Numbered from the stretch's first letter, positions 32,777-43,671 are shown. The stretch is DNA of 64,000 bases from Lactobacillus kitasatonis DSM 16761 = JCM 1039 (GCF_000615285.1 NZ_BALU01000006.1:44410-108409), one strand, 5' to 3'. Made by a program: numbers and translations. Notes: generated by a model from the sequence alone, not told the origin.

Positions 32777-32802
32777 AGAGCGACGTCAACACACGTCGCT
32801 CT
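32768..32802 (-). terminator. lepA terminator
   Basis: A perfect 10-bp stem AGAGCGACGT/ACGTCGCTCT (32777-32786 with 32793-32802), followed on the minus strand by TTCTTT. Confidence 0.8.
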
Positions 32803-32818
32803 AAGAAATATAGAATTA

Positions 32819-34657
32819 TTACTTGCCTTTGATATCATCGTCATTCATCTTAAGAACGGCCATGAAGGCATCTTGAGGTACTTCTACCTTACCTACAGCC
32901 TTCATTCTCTTCTTACCACGCTTCTGCTTTTCAAGCAATTTAGCACGACGGTCAGGGTCACCGGTGTGGATCTTCCAAGTAACATCCTTACGGTATGGTT
33001 TAATCGTAGCACGTGAAATAATCTTGGCACCGATCGCACCTTGAATATCAACTTCGAAGTTCTGACGTGGAATTAACTTCTTAAGCATTGAGGTCATTTG
33101 ACGAGCACGATCTTGAGCTTCACTTCTGTGAGCAATAAAGCTAAGGGCATCGATTGGTTCCTTGTTAAGCAAAACATCAATCTTAACTAAGTCAGTTGCA
33201 CGATAGCCAGTAATTTCATAGTCAAGTGAAGCATAACCCTTGGTTGAAGACTTTAAGTCATCAAAGAAGTCAAAGATAATTTCAGCTAATGGCATGTTGT
33301 AAATGACATTAACACGATATTTATCAAGATAATCCATAGTGACAAATTCGCCACGTTTTCTTTGACAAAGTTCCATTACAGGGCCGACAAAGTCATTTGG
33401 TACCATAATTTCAGCCTTAACATAAGGTTCTTGAACTTCCTTGTATTCACCAGCATCTGGTAAATCTGATGGGTTATCAATTACCTTAGTTGAACCACCA
33501 TTCATAATTGCGTGATAGTCAACGGATGGTGCAGTCATAATTAAATCAAGATCAAATTCTTGTTCTAGTCGTTCTTGCACAACATCCATATGTAAAAGTC
33601 CTAAGAAACCACAACGGAACCCGAAGCCCAAAGCAGTAGAAGTTTCAGGTTCAAATTCTAAAGCTGCATCGTTTAATTGCAACTTTTGCAAAGCTTCCTT
33701 TAAGTCTTCATAATCACGGTTATCAACTGGATACATACCAGAGTAAACCATTGGTGGAATTTGACGGTAACCTGGAAGTGGTTCGGCAGTAGGATTATCT
33801 GCTTGGGTGATAGTATCACCAACACGAGTTTCACGAACAGACTTAATGTTGGCAGTAATGTAACCTACATCCCCAGCAATTAAGATATCTTTCTTAATTG
33901 GATGTGGACTTGAAACACCTACTTCAGTAACTTCATATTCCTTACCGGTATTCATAATTTGAATCTTGTCGCCAGGCTTAACTGTACCATCTTCAATTTT
34001 GACTGACATTACGACACCACGATAATCATCGTACTTAGAATCAAAAATCAAAGCCTTAAGTGGAGCAGTAATATCACCAGATGGAGCTGGAATATCTTTA
34101 ACTACTTTTTCCAGCATATCCTTAATGCCTTGACCAGTTTTACCAGATACTTCTGCAGCTTCAGAAGCATCAAGACCAAGCATTTCTTCAATTTCTTCCT
34201 TAGTCTTAGGAATATCAGCAGATGGTAAATCGATCTTATTGATTACAGGTAAAATAGCCAAATCATCATCAATAGCCAAGTAAGTGTTAGCCAAAGTCTG
34301 AGCTTGGACACCTTGCGAAGCATCAACTACCATCAAAGCTCCTTCACAAGCAGCTAAAGAACGTGATACTTCATAAGAGAAGTCTACGTGTCCCGGTGTA
34401 TCGATCAAGTGGAAGATGTAGTCTTCGCCATCTTCAGCATGATACTTAACTTCAACCGAGTTCATTTTAATAGTAATACCACGTTGACGTTCAAGTGGCA
34501 TATCATCTAACATTTGATTCTTCAATTGACGTTGACTTACTGTATCAGTCAATTCAAGAATTCTATCAGCAATAGTAGACTTACCATGATCAATGTGAGC
34601 TACGATTACAAAATTTCGAATATGTTTTTGATAGTCTTTTAATTTGTTTAAATCCAT
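32819..34657 (-). CDS. lepA: Elongation factor 4 (LepA), translational GTPase
   Basis: 612 residues from the ATG at 34657 (GGGTG nine bases upstream); an in-frame GTG four codons earlier is unlikely. G motifs: AHIDHGKST (G1), DTPGHVDF (G3), NKIDLPSAD (G4). The C-terminal LepA domain ([20 protein letters not shown]) is intact. LepA acts on stalled or mistranslocated ribosomes. It follows dnaJ in the same direction after a terminator; the prophage is inserted just downstream and leaves it intact. Confidence 0.96.
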   Translation of the reverse strand: MDLNKLKDYQKHIRNFVIVAHIDHGKSTIADRILELTDTVSQRQLKNQMLDDMPLERQRGITIKMNSVEVKYHAEDGEDYIFHLIDTPGHVDFSYEVSRSLAACEGALMVVDASQGVQAQTLANTYLAIDDDLAILPVINKIDLPSADIPKTKEEIEEMLGLDASEAAEVSGKTGQGIKDMLEKVVKDIPAPSGDITAPLKALIFDSKYDDYRGVVMSVKIEDGTVKPGDKIQIMNTGKEYEVTEVGVSSPHPIKKDILIAGDVGYITANIKSVRETRVGDTITQADNPTAEPLPGYRQIPPMVYSGMYPVDNRDYEDLKEALQKLQLNDAALEFEPETSTALGFGFRCGFLGLLHMDVVQERLEQEFDLDLIMTAPSVDYHAIMNGGSTKVIDNPSDLPDAGEYKEVQEPYVKAEIMVPNDFVGPVMELCQRKRGEFVTMDYLDKYRVNVIYNMPLAEIIFDFFDDLKSSTKGYASLDYEITGYRATDLVKIDVLLNKEPIDALSFIAHRSEAQDRARQMTSMLKKLIPRQNFEVDIQGAIGAKIISRATIKPYRKDVTWKIHTGDPDRRAKLLEKQKRGKKRMKAVGKVEVPQDAFMAVLKMNDDDIKGK

Positions 34658-34717
34658 AAATAAATGCACCCTTTTATTTCTGTCTTATTAATTATAGCAA
34701 AGGTTACGGCGCATATA

Positions 34718-34756
34718 AAAGAAATAGCGAGCTGCATTTTTACAGCCCGCTATTTC
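34718..34756 (-). terminator. dnaJ terminator
   Basis: GAAATAGCG (34721-34729) with CGCTATTTC (34748-34756), plus inner GCTG/CAGC pairs, followed by TTTTATA on the minus strand. It touches the dnaJ stop codon. A TATAAT for lepA lies at 34691-34696. Confidence 0.8.
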
Positions 34757-35910
34757 TATTCTCCATTCAATTTATCTTTAAGTCTTTCAAAAAAGCCTTT
34801 TTCTTTTGGAGTGATATGACCGCCACCATCTTGAACAAAGTCGGTCAAATCTTTTCTTTGTTTTTCATTAATATGCTTTGGAATAACGACATCAACAGTA
34901 ATGATTTGATCACCGTTACCGTTACCACGAAGATAAGGCACACCTTTACCACGTAAGGTAAATTTCTTATTAGGTTGCGTACCTGCTGGAATAGTCAACT
35001 TTTCATCACCATGAACAGTCTTAACATCAATATCATCGCCCAATGTAGCTTGTGCAAATGAAATTGGAACGTGAGTATAAATGTTTTGACCACGACGTTC
35101 AAAGATCTTAGATGGTTTTACACGGTAAACGATGTACAAGTCACCGTATGGTCCACCGTTAATACCAGCATCACCTTGGCCTTGGTAACGCAATTGTTGA
35201 CCATTATCAATACCTGCTGGAATATCAACTTCAATAGTATTCTTACGTTCAATAATACCCTTACCGTGGCAAGTTTCACATGGGTGTTCAATAATTACAC
35301 CACGACCATGACACTTATCACAGGTAGTTTGTTGACGAACCATACCAAATACTGATTGTTGGGTAATCGTCATATAACCTGTACCATGACATTTATCACA
35401 GGTGATTGGGTGTGTGCCCTTTTGACAACCGTTACCACCACAGATCTCACAAGTTTCTTCACGAGTGTAGCTAACTTGGGTCTTTTTTCCCTTAATGGCA
35501 TCCATAAAGTCAATCGTTAACGTATAGTCGAGGTCCTGACCACGTTGTGGTGCCGTAGGATCAACTCTTTGTCGACGGCCTTGACCAAAGATATCACCAA
35601 AAATGTCGCCAAAATCGCCAAAGCCTGAAGTATCAAAACCTGCACCACCAAAGCCTTGACCGGCTCCGCCACCGAAGCCACCTTGGCCATTTACACCGGC
35701 AGAACCAAATTGATCATATTGTGCACGCTTTTGCTTATCATGCAAAACTTCATAAGCTTCATTTACTTGCTTATACTTTTCTTCTGCTCCGGGTTCATGG
35801 TTCAAATCTGGGTGGTATTTTTTTGCTAGTTTACGATATGCCTTATTAATTTCCTGGTCACTGGCGTCACGATCTACGCCAAGCACTTTATAATAATCTT
35901 CTTGTGCCAT
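34756..35910 (-). CDS. dnaJ: Chaperone protein DnaJ
   Basis: 384 residues. J domain at 1-70 with HPD (YHPDLNHEP), Gly/Phe-rich linker ([20 protein letters not shown]), four zinc-binding repeats ([36 protein letters not shown]) and the substrate-binding C-terminal domain. It stimulates the ATPase of DnaK. Last gene of the hrcA-grpE-dnaK-dnaJ block, separated from dnaK by a hairpin. Confidence 0.97.
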   Translation of the reverse strand: MAQEDYYKVLGVDRDASDQEINKAYRKLAKKYHPDLNHEPGAEEKYKQVNEAYEVLHDKQKRAQYDQFGSAGVNGQGGFGGGAGQGFGGAGFDTSGFGDFGDIFGDIFGQGRRQRVDPTAPQRGQDLDYTLTIDFMDAIKGKKTQVSYTREETCEICGGNGCQKGTHPITCDKCHGTGYMTITQQSVFGMVRQQTTCDKCHGRGVIIEHPCETCHGKGIIERKNTIEVDIPAGIDNGQQLRYQGQGDAGINGGPYGDLYIVYRVKPSKIFERRGQNIYTHVPISFAQATLGDDIDVKTVHGDEKLTIPAGTQPNKKFTLRGKGVPYLRGNGNGDQIITVDVVIPKHINEKQRKDLTDFVQDGGGHITPKEKGFFERLKDKLNGE

Positions 35911-35935
35911 CTATTTGAACTCCTTATGATTCTCA

Positions 35936-35968
35936 AAAGAAAAGAACTACTCAATGGGTAGTTCTCTT
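35936..35968 (-). terminator. Hairpin between dnaK and dnaJ
   Basis: AGAACTAC (35943-35950) with GTAGTTCT (35958-35965), followed by TTTCTTTT on the minus strand. Probably a partial terminator lowering dnaJ transcription relative to dnaK, or a processing site. Confidence 0.65.
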
Positions 35969-35993
35969 CTCCTTTTGTTTAATTATAAACCCA

Positions 35994-37856
35994 TTACTTG
36001 TTTGGATCTACTTTGTGGAATTCACCATCTTGGGCACCACCGTTATTACCATTGTTTGGGTTGCCACCTTGTGGGCCTTGAGGACCTGCTTGTGGGCCAG
36101 CTTGACCTGCTGCACCTTGAGCTCCACCATTTTGTTGGTAAAGTTTAACAGCTAAGTCTTGAGCAGCCTTGGATAAGGCATCTTTCTTTTCTTTCATTTC
36201 GTCCAAGTTGTTGTCCTTTTGAGCCTTCTTCAAGTCATTAAGGGCATCTTCAACTGGCTTACGATCTGCATCAGAAAGCTTATCCTTAGTTTCCTTCAAA
36301 GTCTTGTCAGTAGTGAAGACTAATTGATCAACTTCGTTACGTAAGTCTGCTTCTTCCTTACGTTTCTTGTCTTCTTCGGCGTGTTCTTCGGCGTCTTTTT
36401 GCATACGCTTGATTTCTTCGTCTGACAAACCGGATGAACTCTTGATAGTGATCTTTTGTTCCTTACCAGTACCCATATCCTTAGCAGATACGTTTACGAT
36501 ACCGTTCTTGTCGATATCAAAAGTAACTTGAATTTGAGGAACACCACGTGGTGCAGGTGGAATATCAGTTAATTCGAAGCGGCCAAGAGTCTTGTCGTCT
36601 GCGGCCATTGGACGTTCACCTTGTAATACGTGAACATCTACTGCTGGTTGGTTATCTGCAGCAGTTGAGAAGATTTGACTCTTTGAAGTAGGAATAGTAG
36701 TGTTTCTGTCGATTAACTTAGTGAAGACACCACCCATGGTTTCAATACCAAGTGACAATGGAGTAACATCAAGCAAAACGATGTCCTTAACATCACCTGA
36801 AATAACACCACCTTGGATAGCTGCACCTAAGGCAACAGCTTCGTCAGGGTTAATTGAGTGGTCAGGTTCCTTGCCAGCCCATTCCTTAACTGCCTTTTGA
36901 ACAGCTGGAATACGAGTTGAACCACCGTTTAAGATAACCTTGTCGATGTCGTTAACAGTAAGACCTGCATCCTTTAATGCATTGTCAAATGGGATCTTAG
37001 TCTTTTCAACTAAGTCGCTAGTCAATTCATCGAACTTAGCACGAGTTAAGTCAGCTTCAAGGTGAAGTGGACCAGATTCGCCGGCAGAAATGAATGGAAG
37101 TGAGATGTGAGTGCTTGATACACCTGACAAGTCTTTTTTAGCCTTTTCTGCGGCATCCTTTAAACGTTGCATTGCCATCTTGTCTTTAGACAAGTCAACA
37201 CCATTTTCATCCTTGAAGTTCTTGATCAACCAATCCATAATACGGTGGTCAAAGTCATCACCACCAAGATGAGTATCACCGTTAGTTGACAATACTTGGA
37301 AGACACCGTCACCTAATTGAAGTACGGAAACATCGAAAGTACCACCACCAAGGTCGTAAACCAAAACCTTTTCATCTTGGTCTTTGTTCAAACCAAAGGC
37401 TAAAGCTGAAGCAGTTGGTTCGTTGATGATTCTTTGAACATTCAAACCAGCAATCTTACCGGCATCCTTAGTAGCTTGACGTTGTGCGTCATTGAAGTAA
37501 GCAGGAACAGTAATAACTGCATCCTTAACTTCTTCACCTAAGTAGTCTTCTGAGAACTTCTTGATGTATTGCAAAATAAATGCTGAAATTTCTTGTGGAG
37601 TGTAGCTCTTGTCGCCAACCTTAACCTTGTAATCAGCTTCACCCATGTGACGCTTGATTGAAACAATAGTATTAGGGTTAGTAATAGCTTGACGCTTAGC
37701 AACTTCACCTACTTGAATTTCACCGTCTTTGAAAGCAACTACTGATGGAGTAGTACGATTGCCTTCTGGGTTAGTAATGATCTTTGGTTCTTTACCTTCA
37801 AGAACTGCAACTGCTGAGTTAGTAGTCCCAAGGTCAATACCAATAACTTTTGACAT
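35994..37856 (-). CDS. dnaK: Chaperone protein DnaK (Hsp70)
   Basis: 620 residues from the ATG at 37856 (GAGGAAG seven bases upstream); a nine-codon longer frame lacks such a signal. ATPase domain: [29 protein letters not shown]; substrate-binding domain; C-terminal Gly/Pro/Gln-rich tail ([16 protein letters not shown]). Folding and stress chaperone, under HrcA control through the operon. Confidence 0.97.
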   Translation of the reverse strand: MSKVIGIDLGTTNSAVAVLEGKEPKIITNPEGNRTTPSVVAFKDGEIQVGEVAKRQAITNPNTIVSIKRHMGEADYKVKVGDKSYTPQEISAFILQYIKKFSEDYLGEEVKDAVITVPAYFNDAQRQATKDAGKIAGLNVQRIINEPTASALAFGLNKDQDEKVLVYDLGGGTFDVSVLQLGDGVFQVLSTNGDTHLGGDDFDHRIMDWLIKNFKDENGVDLSKDKMAMQRLKDAAEKAKKDLSGVSSTHISLPFISAGESGPLHLEADLTRAKFDELTSDLVEKTKIPFDNALKDAGLTVNDIDKVILNGGSTRIPAVQKAVKEWAGKEPDHSINPDEAVALGAAIQGGVISGDVKDIVLLDVTPLSLGIETMGGVFTKLIDRNTTIPTSKSQIFSTAADNQPAVDVHVLQGERPMAADDKTLGRFELTDIPPAPRGVPQIQVTFDIDKNGIVNVSAKDMGTGKEQKITIKSSSGLSDEEIKRMQKDAEEHAEEDKKRKEEADLRNEVDQLVFTTDKTLKETKDKLSDADRKPVEDALNDLKKAQKDNNLDEMKEKKDALSKAAQDLAVKLYQQNGGAQGAAGQAGPQAGPQGPQGGNPNNGNNGGAQDGEFHKVDPNK

Positions 37857-37872
37857 GTATAAACTTCCTCTC

Positions 37873-38460
37873 TTATTGAGCAACTACAACCATAGCTGGT
37901 CTTAGCGTTCGATCTTTATATTGATATCCTTTTTGTAAAACCTGAACAACGTGATCTTTTTGATCATCATTCTCAGCTGCTACTGTTTGAACAGCTTGAT
38001 GTAATGTCGGATCAAATTTAACGCCTTCAGCTTCAATCTCAACAATACCATGATCTTTCATAGCCTTAGTAAGTGAATCAAGGGTCATTTGAACACCTTT
38101 CTTCAATTGCTTAGAAACATCATCATCAGCTTTAACGCTTAAAGCTCTTTCCAAATTGTCCATTGCAGGCAAAACGTCTTTAGCTAAGCTTTGAGATTCG
38201 TATTTGATAAGTTGCGCTCTTTCCTTTGAGTAGCGGTTTTGCATATTTTGAATTTCTGCTTCACTACGCAAATACTTATCTTCAAGATCTTTGTTTTTGG
38301 CTTGTAAATCAGCTATTTCTTTAGCTAATTTTTGATCTTTGTTATCTTCTTTTTTAGATTCTTCGTCCTTAGCCGTTTCTTTCTTCACAGCTTTTTTAGA
38401 CACAGAATCTTTTTCTTTTTTATCTAAATCTTTTTCACTAGGAAACTCTTCTTTACTCAC
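37873..38460 (-). CDS. grpE: GrpE nucleotide exchange factor
   Basis: 195 residues, GTG start with GAGGAGG upstream. Long Lys/Glu-rich N-terminus (coiled coil), then the GrpE core ([53 protein letters not shown]). Releases ADP from DnaK. Confidence 0.95.
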   Translation of the reverse strand: MSKEEFPSEKDLDKKEKDSVSKKAVKKETAKDEESKKEDNKDQKLAKEIADLQAKNKDLEDKYLRSEAEIQNMQNRYSKERAQLIKYESQSLAKDVLPAMDNLERALSVKADDDVSKQLKKGVQMTLDSLTKAMKDHGIVEIEAEGVKFDPTLHQAVQTVAAENDDQKDHVVQVLQKGYQYKDRTLRPAMVVVAQ

Positions 38461-38472
38461 GGCTAACCTCCT

Positions 38473-39522
38473 CTATTGAAATTTACCGTAATAGTCGAGC
38501 AACTTCTTGGCTAATTCATTTCTAAAGTATTCAAGAAGTCCGATCATTTGTGAATACGGCATATTTGTTGGCCCAAGTAAAGCAATTGTTCCTTTACCAT
38601 GGGTGCCGACGCTATATTCAGCGGTCAGCAAACTATAATTCTTTAACAAATCGTTAGGCATTTCTGATCCTAACTTTACTTTTACTGGATATTTCTCGGT
38701 CTTCGGATCAGCTTTCCCATCGAGCAAGTTAGAAAATAGATTATCATGATCGATTAATTCATAAAGAGATCTGATATCTTTTACATTATGTTCAGATGTG
38801 TTATTCAACAAATTAATTTGTCCATCAACATACATCTGCTCGCTTGCAGCATCTTTTAAAACATCTTCAACCAAATCTAGAAGCTCGGTAACATGATCGC
38901 TACCAAGCTCACTCTTAGCAAGCTCACTTAAGAATGAAATATTAACTTCACTTAAGCTCTTACCAACTAATTGATCGTTGATCATTCGTACTGCTTTTTC
39001 AATTTCTTCGCCATGAATATTATGTGGCAAAGCATAAACCTGATTCTGAACATTGCCATCACTCGTCACTAGAATGGCCATTACTTGTCTTGCTGACAAT
39101 GGCACAATTCTGAAACCCGTGATCTTAACATCCGCACTCTCAGGTCCTTCAGCAAAAGCAGTATAATCAGTTAAATCTGATAAGATACGTGCTGCTTCTT
39201 GCACAATCTCATTCACTTGATGGAAAGGTCGATCCAATTGACTTCCGATTGTATTATAAACGGACTCTGGCAACTGCAGTGGTTCAACCAAATTGTCCAA
39301 ATAATACCGATAACCTTCGCTTGAAGGAATTCGACCACTAGAAGAGTGGGTCTTTTCAATCAAGCCTTGATCTTCTAGCACTGCCATTTCATTACGAATG
39401 GTTGCACTTGATATCTTAATTGGCAATTGTTTCATCACTGTCTTTGAACCTACAGGCTCACGTGTCTGCGTAAAGTCCGTGATTATTGTTTTTAATATAA
39501 GTTCTTGACGCTCGGTCAACAT
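38473..39522 (-). CDS. hrcA: Heat-inducible transcription repressor HrcA
   Basis: 349 residues from ATG 39522 with GAGG upstream; the frame is open eight codons further but without a start signal. N-terminal winged helix ([37 protein letters not shown]) binds the two CIRCE elements upstream; the rest is the GroEL-responsive domain. First gene of the operon, so it represses itself with grpE, dnaK and dnaJ. Confidence 0.96.
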   Translation of the reverse strand: MLTERQELILKTIITDFTQTREPVGSKTVMKQLPIKISSATIRNEMAVLEDQGLIEKTHSSSGRIPSSEGYRYYLDNLVEPLQLPESVYNTIGSQLDRPFHQVNEIVQEAARILSDLTDYTAFAEGPESADVKITGFRIVPLSARQVMAILVTSDGNVQNQVYALPHNIHGEEIEKAVRMINDQLVGKSLSEVNISFLSELAKSELGSDHVTELLDLVEDVLKDAASEQMYVDGQINLLNNTSEHNVKDIRSLYELIDHDNLFSNLLDGKADPKTEKYPVKVKLGSEMPNDLLKNYSLLTAEYSVGTHGKGTIALLGPTNMPYSQMIGLLEYFRNELAKKLLDYYGKFQ

Positions 39523-39539
39523 AAATATCGCCCTCACTT

Positions 39540-39566
39540 TTAGCACTTACATCTCTTAGGTGCTAA
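39540..39566. promoter_or_regulatory. CIRCE element (promoter-proximal)
   Basis: TTAGCACTT-N9-AGGTGCTAA (39540-39548, 39558-39566), close to the CIRCE consensus TTAGCACTC-N9-GAGTGCTAA. It lies between the -10 box and the hrcA start. Confidence 0.88.
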
Positions 39567-39574
39567 CAAATTCT

Positions 39575-39602
39575 ATTATACTAAAATTTAGCAATAATTC
39601 AA
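39575..39602 (-). promoter_or_regulatory. hrcA operon promoter (sigma-A type)
   Basis: TATAAT at 39575-39580 and TTGAAT at 39597-39602 with a 16-bp spacer on the minus strand. The -35 box overlaps the second CIRCE element; the first CIRCE lies just downstream of the -10 box. Confidence 0.82.
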
Positions 39603-39614
39603 CCCGAGTGCTAA
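39588..39614. promoter_or_regulatory. CIRCE element (upstream, one degenerate arm)
   Basis: TTAGCAATA-N9-GAGTGCTAA (39588-39596, 39606-39614). One arm is exact, the other differs in three bases. It overlaps the -35 region and touches the 3' end of the ABC-F gene. Confidence 0.78.
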
Positions 39615-39615
39615 T

Positions 39616-41133
39616 TTATTTTGAACTTTTTTCTAGCTTTATTCTGTGCTTGGCTACATGCTCTATGAAGTACTGATCGTGTTCGACCAAAAGCACTGCT
39701 GGTTGCTTGTCTTTAAGCAATTTAATTAATTGATCTTGATTGAAAACATCTAAGTAATTTGCCGGTTCATCCCATAAATATAAATCAGCTGGCTCTACTA
39801 AAGATTTGGCCAAGGCAACGCGCTTTTGCTGACCCATGCTCATCTCTTCAATTTTGGTAGTAAAACTTTCTCGTGGAAATCCCATTTTCTTTAAATTGTT
39901 AAGTAATTCTTCATAGGAAATCTTTTGCTTTTCGGCAAATTCTTTTAGAGTCCCAGTATATTCAGTGAAGTCTTGTGGCAAATATGATATTTTTAAGCCA
40001 TTTATTAAAACAAACTTACCTTGATATGAAACCTCATTGGTTTTGCTTAACAGCAATTTTAAAAAGGTCGATTTACCACTTCCGTTTTTGCCTTCTAGAG
40101 AAACGATACCTTTATTTTTAACGATCATATTTAGATCTTCAAAAAGCTGTTTATCTTGAACCTTCAAAGACAAGTGCTGAGTTTCAAGTAAAGTCTGATG
40201 ATAGTTTGGCTGAAAATTCATTGTTAAATCAGGCACATCTTCAATATTGACCATTAAACCTTTTTTCTCTTCGATTCGTTTATCCATTCGATGCTGAGTA
40301 TTGATAGCCTTCTTCATCATTTTTGCTGCAGCATGACCAATTGCACCCTTGTTTAATCTTGTACGTCTATTAAGAACATACTGCGTTTTTCTACCCTGAT
40401 ACTTTTGTGCTTCTACACTATCAGACCAATTATTAAAACGAACATACTTATTGTTTAAACTCTTAATTTCACCTTTTAATTTTTCATTTTTATCACGATT
40501 AAATTGATCCCTTTTCTCCTTTGTATCCTCATAACTAGCATAATTTCCTTGATACAAATGAATTTCAGTATTTTCAATCGCTAAAATATGATCAGTAATT
40601 TGATTCAGAAAATCACGATCATGACTTACCACAATATAGCCTTTATCATGCTTTCTCAAATATTCTGCTACTTGCAAACGACTAGCTTCATCCAAATGAT
40701 TAGTAGGTTCATCAATAAGCGGAAATGCATCCCTATCGGTAAATGACAAGGCAAGTAATACCTTTGTTTGCTCGCCACCACTTAATGTATTAAACGGCTG
40801 CCACAACAAATTAGGATCCGTGTCCATTAAATTTAGCTCTCGCTCAAGTTCCCACTGTTCAAAATTTGCTTGGTCCTGCAATTCATAGAGAGTAATATTT
40901 TCAGGATTTTTTTCAGTAATTGGAAAGTAAGAAAAGACAAGTTTACTTTCAATTTTACCAGTTCCCTGTAATTTTCCTCTCAGTAAGTTCAATAATGTAG
41001 TCTTACCTCTACCATTTCTACCAACTAGACCCAATTTCCAGCTGCTATCCAAGTTCAAATTTAAGTCATTAAAAATATTGTCACTGGCATCTTCGTATCT
41101 AAAAGAAAGGTTTGAAATCTTAATATTGCTCAT
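39616..41133 (-). CDS. ABC-F type ATPase (ribosome-associated, possible antibiotic resistance type)
   Basis: 505 residues with two ABC domains and no membrane spans. Domain 1: GRNGRGKTT, LSGGEQTK, LIDEPTNHLD; domain 2: GKNGSGKST, MSMGQQKR, LWDEPANYLD. The interdomain linker (about 185-300) is long and basic, as in Lsa/Vga/Msr-like proteins that protect ribosomes from lincosamides, pleuromutilins, streptogramins or macrolides. Length of about 500 fits this group. Its leader has attenuator-like structure. The drug range cannot be told from sequence. Confidence 0.82.
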   Translation of the reverse strand: MSNIKISNLSFRYEDASDNIFNDLNLNLDSSWKLGLVGRNGRGKTTLLNLLRGKLQGTGKIESKLVFSYFPITEKNPENITLYELQDQANFEQWELERELNLMDTDPNLLWQPFNTLSGGEQTKVLLALSFTDRDAFPLIDEPTNHLDEASRLQVAEYLRKHDKGYIVVSHDRDFLNQITDHILAIENTEIHLYQGNYASYEDTKEKRDQFNRDKNEKLKGEIKSLNNKYVRFNNWSDSVEAQKYQGRKTQYVLNRRTRLNKGAIGHAAAKMMKKAINTQHRMDKRIEEKKGLMVNIEDVPDLTMNFQPNYHQTLLETQHLSLKVQDKQLFEDLNMIVKNKGIVSLEGKNGSGKSTFLKLLLSKTNEVSYQGKFVLINGLKISYLPQDFTEYTGTLKEFAEKQKISYEELLNNLKKMGFPRESFTTKIEEMSMGQQKRVALAKSLVEPADLYLWDEPANYLDVFNQDQLIKLLKDKQPAVLLVEHDQYFIEHVAKHRIKLEKSSK

Positions 41134-41148
41134 GAAATCACCTCACGC

Positions 41149-41185
41149 AAAAAGAGAGTCCACACTTTTTCAAGAGTAGACTCCC
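41149..41185 (-). terminator. Leader terminator before ABC-F gene
   Basis: On the minus strand GGGAGTC with GACTCTC (41179-41185 and 41154-41160), inner pairs around the AAAAAG loop, followed by TTTTT. It lies between promoter and start codon, so it must be read through for expression. Confidence 0.78.
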
Positions 41186-41231
41186 TTCTTAACATTTAGA
41201 TATGAAAAAAAGAAGGATATACCATTTATGT

Positions 41232-41252
41232 CTAATCTTGACAAAAGTGCAT
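41232..41252 (-). CDS. Leader peptide candidate 2 (MHFCQD)
   Basis: ATG CAC TTT TGT CAA GAT TAG with AGAGGG upstream, in the 3' half of the long hairpin; its SD region pairs with CTCTT in the hairpin. Only a candidate because of its length. Confidence 0.35.
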   Translation of the reverse strand: MHFCQD

Positions 41253-41306
41253 AGTAACCCTCTTCAAATAAAGAGTAACTGTTAAACTATGCTTCATTTT
41301 GCAAGA

Positions 41307-41318
41307 TTAAAGACGCAA
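41307..41318 (-). CDS. Leader peptide candidate 1 (MRL, TTG start)
   Basis: TTG CGT CTT TAA with GAGGG seven bases upstream. The tripeptide matches the short MRL stalling peptide known from ErmDL studies with macrolides and ketolides. The stop codon overlaps the base of the long hairpin, so a ribosome stalled here would change the fold. Candidate only. Confidence 0.4.
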   Translation of the reverse strand: MRL

Positions 41319-41394
41319 CGGCGATCCCTCTTTCTAAATTTGAATTTCAATTGATACAAAAAGGATATCATGAAAAATATTGCTTTTCAACTTT

Positions 41395-42324
41395 TTATTC
41401 AGCAAAATAGGCTTTGATCTCTTCTTGATCCTTTTCAAGTTGCTTCTTCAATTCATCCAAGTTGGCAAATTTAATTTCTCCGCGAGTATACTTGTACCAC
41501 TTAATCTTCATTGGCTTATCGTATACATCTTCGTCAAAATCAAATAAGTTTGACTCAATATAAATCTTCTTTTCTTGACCAATTGTCACGTTATAACCAA
41601 CGCTAGTCATTGAATCATACCATTTGCCATCTATCTCAGTTTTAGTTGCATAAACGCCAATTTTAGGGATCACCTTGTGATCTGCCCAGATTAAATTAGC
41701 CGTCGGGAAACCTAGCTTATGCCCATTACGTTTGCCATGGCCTACTATGCCACTCATCACATAATGATGTCCCATTAATTTGTAAGCAAGTTCCATCTTG
41801 CCATCTTTAATGGCTTGGCGGATCTCGGTGGAGCCAATCTTTTTACCGGCAAAAATTTGCTTAGGCATTACTACAATATCAAAGCGTCTCTTCGCATAAT
41901 CTGGCAAACGATCCATATTTGCAATTTCTTTGGGACCATATGTATAGTCAAAACCGGCTACGACAGTGTCCGCATTCAATTTAACAATTACATTATCAAC
42001 AAAGTCTTGTGCCTCGATTTGACTAAATTCTTTGGTAAATGGCATCACAGCTAGATAATCGACACCTAATTCAGCCATTTTATCTGCTTTTTCTTCAAGC
42101 GTTTCAAGATATTTAAAATTCTTTTTGTTCTCATAAATTTCTTTAGGGTGTCGATCAAATGTCATAACCACCAGAGGTAATTTCTTTTGATCCGCAACTT
42201 CTTTTGCTCGCTTGATCAATTTTTGATGTCCCAAGTGAACTCCATCAAAAAAGCCGAGAGCAAGTACTACTTTTGAAGATAGAATATTTTCTTTAACTGG
42301 ATAAGTTAAATGGACGATTTTCAC
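41395..42324 (-). CDS. ribF: Riboflavin kinase / FAD synthetase (RibF)
   Basis: 309 residues from a GTG at 42324 (AAGGA seven bases upstream) rather than the frame start at 42339. N-terminal FAD synthetase (GFFDGVHLGHQKLI) and C-terminal riboflavin kinase (GIVGHGKRNGHKLGFPTANL, PKIGVYATK). Makes FMN and FAD. Directly downstream of truB. Confidence 0.94.
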   Translation of the reverse strand: MKIVHLTYPVKENILSSKVVLALGFFDGVHLGHQKLIKRAKEVADQKKLPLVVMTFDRHPKEIYENKKNFKYLETLEEKADKMAELGVDYLAVMPFTKEFSQIEAQDFVDNVIVKLNADTVVAGFDYTYGPKEIANMDRLPDYAKRRFDIVVMPKQIFAGKKIGSTEIRQAIKDGKMELAYKLMGHHYVMSGIVGHGKRNGHKLGFPTANLIWADHKVIPKIGVYATKTEIDGKWYDSMTSVGYNVTIGQEKKIYIESNLFDFDEDVYDKPMKIKWYKYTRGEIKFANLDELKKQLEKDQEEIKAYFAE

Positions 42325-42344
42325 AACTAATTCCTTCATTTCAA

Positions 42345-43238
42345 TTATTCATTTTGAAGCAACATTAGATCTGGGCAATAGAGTCTCCCCTTATTCTCAT
42401 AAATTGCCCTAACTTTTTTATTGTACCTTAAAGCTACCTTTTTGGCATCTGTTTCTAACTTAATCCAGGCACCATTTTGAACTTTTTTCCATTGATCATC
42501 TGACAGATCAATAGTTTCATAATTAGTGAAAAATGCATCGATTGGTTGAATCAATTCACTAGCCTTTTCAGGATTTGCTTCAATCTCACTTAATTTTACT
42601 GCTTGAGTGATATCAAAGCCAGAACTAGCAGTTCGTCTTAATTCAGTCATAACAGCTGGTTTGCCTAATTTTTCTCCCAAATCATTAACAAGTGATCTAA
42701 CATAGGTACCTTTGCTGCATTCAATTTCAAATCCGAAGCTTTCTTGTCCCTTATCTTCATCAAACACAGGTTCATCTACTAAACGATAATCATAGATATC
42801 AACTGTTCGCTTAGGACGCTCAACAGCAATTCCTTCTCTGGCATATTCATATAAGTGCTTACCATTTACTTTAACAGCTGAGTAAATTGGAGGAACTTGC
42901 TCAATTTCTCCTTTAAATGAATCCATCCCTGCTTGAATTTCTTCAGCAGTAAATGGGTGATCTAGTTTTTCCTCTTTTAAAACCGTACCTGTTGCATCAT
43001 ACGAATCAGTTGCGTAGCCAAATAAACCCTTACCCTCATATTTTTTAGGACGTGTATGCATAAGTTCAATTAACTTAGTAGCTTGTCCAATTGCGATCGG
43101 TAAAACTCCAGTTACTTCAGGATCCAATGTACCAGCATGACCAATTTTTCTAATATGCAACGCACGACGCAAATGGTAAACAACATCTGCGCTTGTCATA
43201 TCCTTGTCTTTATCAATCACTAAAATTCCATTTAACAT
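42345..43238 (-). CDS. truB: tRNA pseudouridine-55 synthase (TruB)
   Basis: 297 residues. The catalytic Asp is in [20 protein letters not shown], the N-terminus reads [18 protein letters not shown]. Forms pseudouridine 55 in the T-loop of tRNAs. In the truB-ribF pair behind the rbfA gene. Confidence 0.95.
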   Translation of the reverse strand: MLNGILVIDKDKDMTSADVVYHLRRALHIRKIGHAGTLDPEVTGVLPIAIGQATKLIELMHTRPKKYEGKGLFGYATDSYDATGTVLKEEKLDHPFTAEEIQAGMDSFKGEIEQVPPIYSAVKVNGKHLYEYAREGIAVERPKRTVDIYDYRLVDEPVFDEDKGQESFGFEIECSKGTYVRSLVNDLGEKLGKPAVMTELRRTASSGFDITQAVKLSEIEANPEKASELIQPIDAFFTNYETIDLSDDQWKKVQNGAWIKLETDAKKVALRYNKKVRAIYENKGRLYCPDLMLLQNE

Positions 43239-43260
43239 ATTTATATCCTATCTAGCTAAC

Positions 43261-43290
43261 AAAAAAAGCGCCTTAACGGCGCCTTTTTTA
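43261..43290. terminator. Bidirectional terminator between rbfA and truB
   Basis: GCGCC-TTAAC-GGCGC flanked by an A7 run on one side and T6 on the other, so it can end transcripts in both directions. It suggests a pause between rbfA and truB. Confidence 0.78.
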
Positions 43291-43653
43291 CTTACTTGCC
43301 CGTTCAGCATCTTGCTTTTTAACTTCTGCAATTAAACGGTCAATTTTACTACCATATTTTACTGAATTATCACGTTTGAAAATAAGTTCAGGAACTTTAT
43401 ATACAGTCAAAGTTTGACCAAGCAAATGACGCATCATGCCCTTTGCCTTTTCTAAGCCTTCTTCTACTTCCTTTTCTTTTTCAGCATCTTCAGTTAATAA
43501 ACTGTAGTAAACAGTTGCATATGAAAGATCATTCGTACATTCAACCGCAGTGATTGTAACTTCGCTTAAACGAGGATCACGAATTTTCTTTTGCAAAATT
43601 TTGGTTAATTCGCGAAGGATTTCTCCTTCAACACGACCAATTCTATGCTTCAT
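43288..43653 (-). CDS. rbfA: Ribosome-binding factor A
   Basis: 121 residues: RIGRVEGEILRELTKILQKK, DPRLSEVTITAVECTNDLSYA, and PELIFKRDNSVKYGSKIDRL. Assists maturation of the 30S subunit. Follows infB, usual order. Confidence 0.94.
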   Translation of the reverse strand: MKHRIGRVEGEILRELTKILQKKIRDPRLSEVTITAVECTNDLSYATVYYSLLTEDAEKEKEVEEGLEKAKGMMRHLLGQTLTVYKVPELIFKRDNSVKYGSKIDRLIAEVKKQDAERASK

Positions 43654-43671
43654 GCTTGCCTCCTAAAATAA

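Larger units (their letters stand above)
41134..41355 (-). promoter_or_regulatory. Leader of the ABC-F gene with attenuator-like structure
   Basis: Promoter TTGAAA (41385-41390) and TATCCT (41362-41367), 17 bp apart. The leader then has a tiny ORF at 41307-41318, a long imperfect hairpin (41233-41308), a second tiny ORF at 41232-41252, an antiterminator-type pairing (AAGAAGG at 41210-41216 with CCTTCTT at 41184-41190, plus strand) and a terminator. The antiterminator arm at 41184-41190 overlaps the terminator arm, so the two structures exclude each other. Confidence 0.7.
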
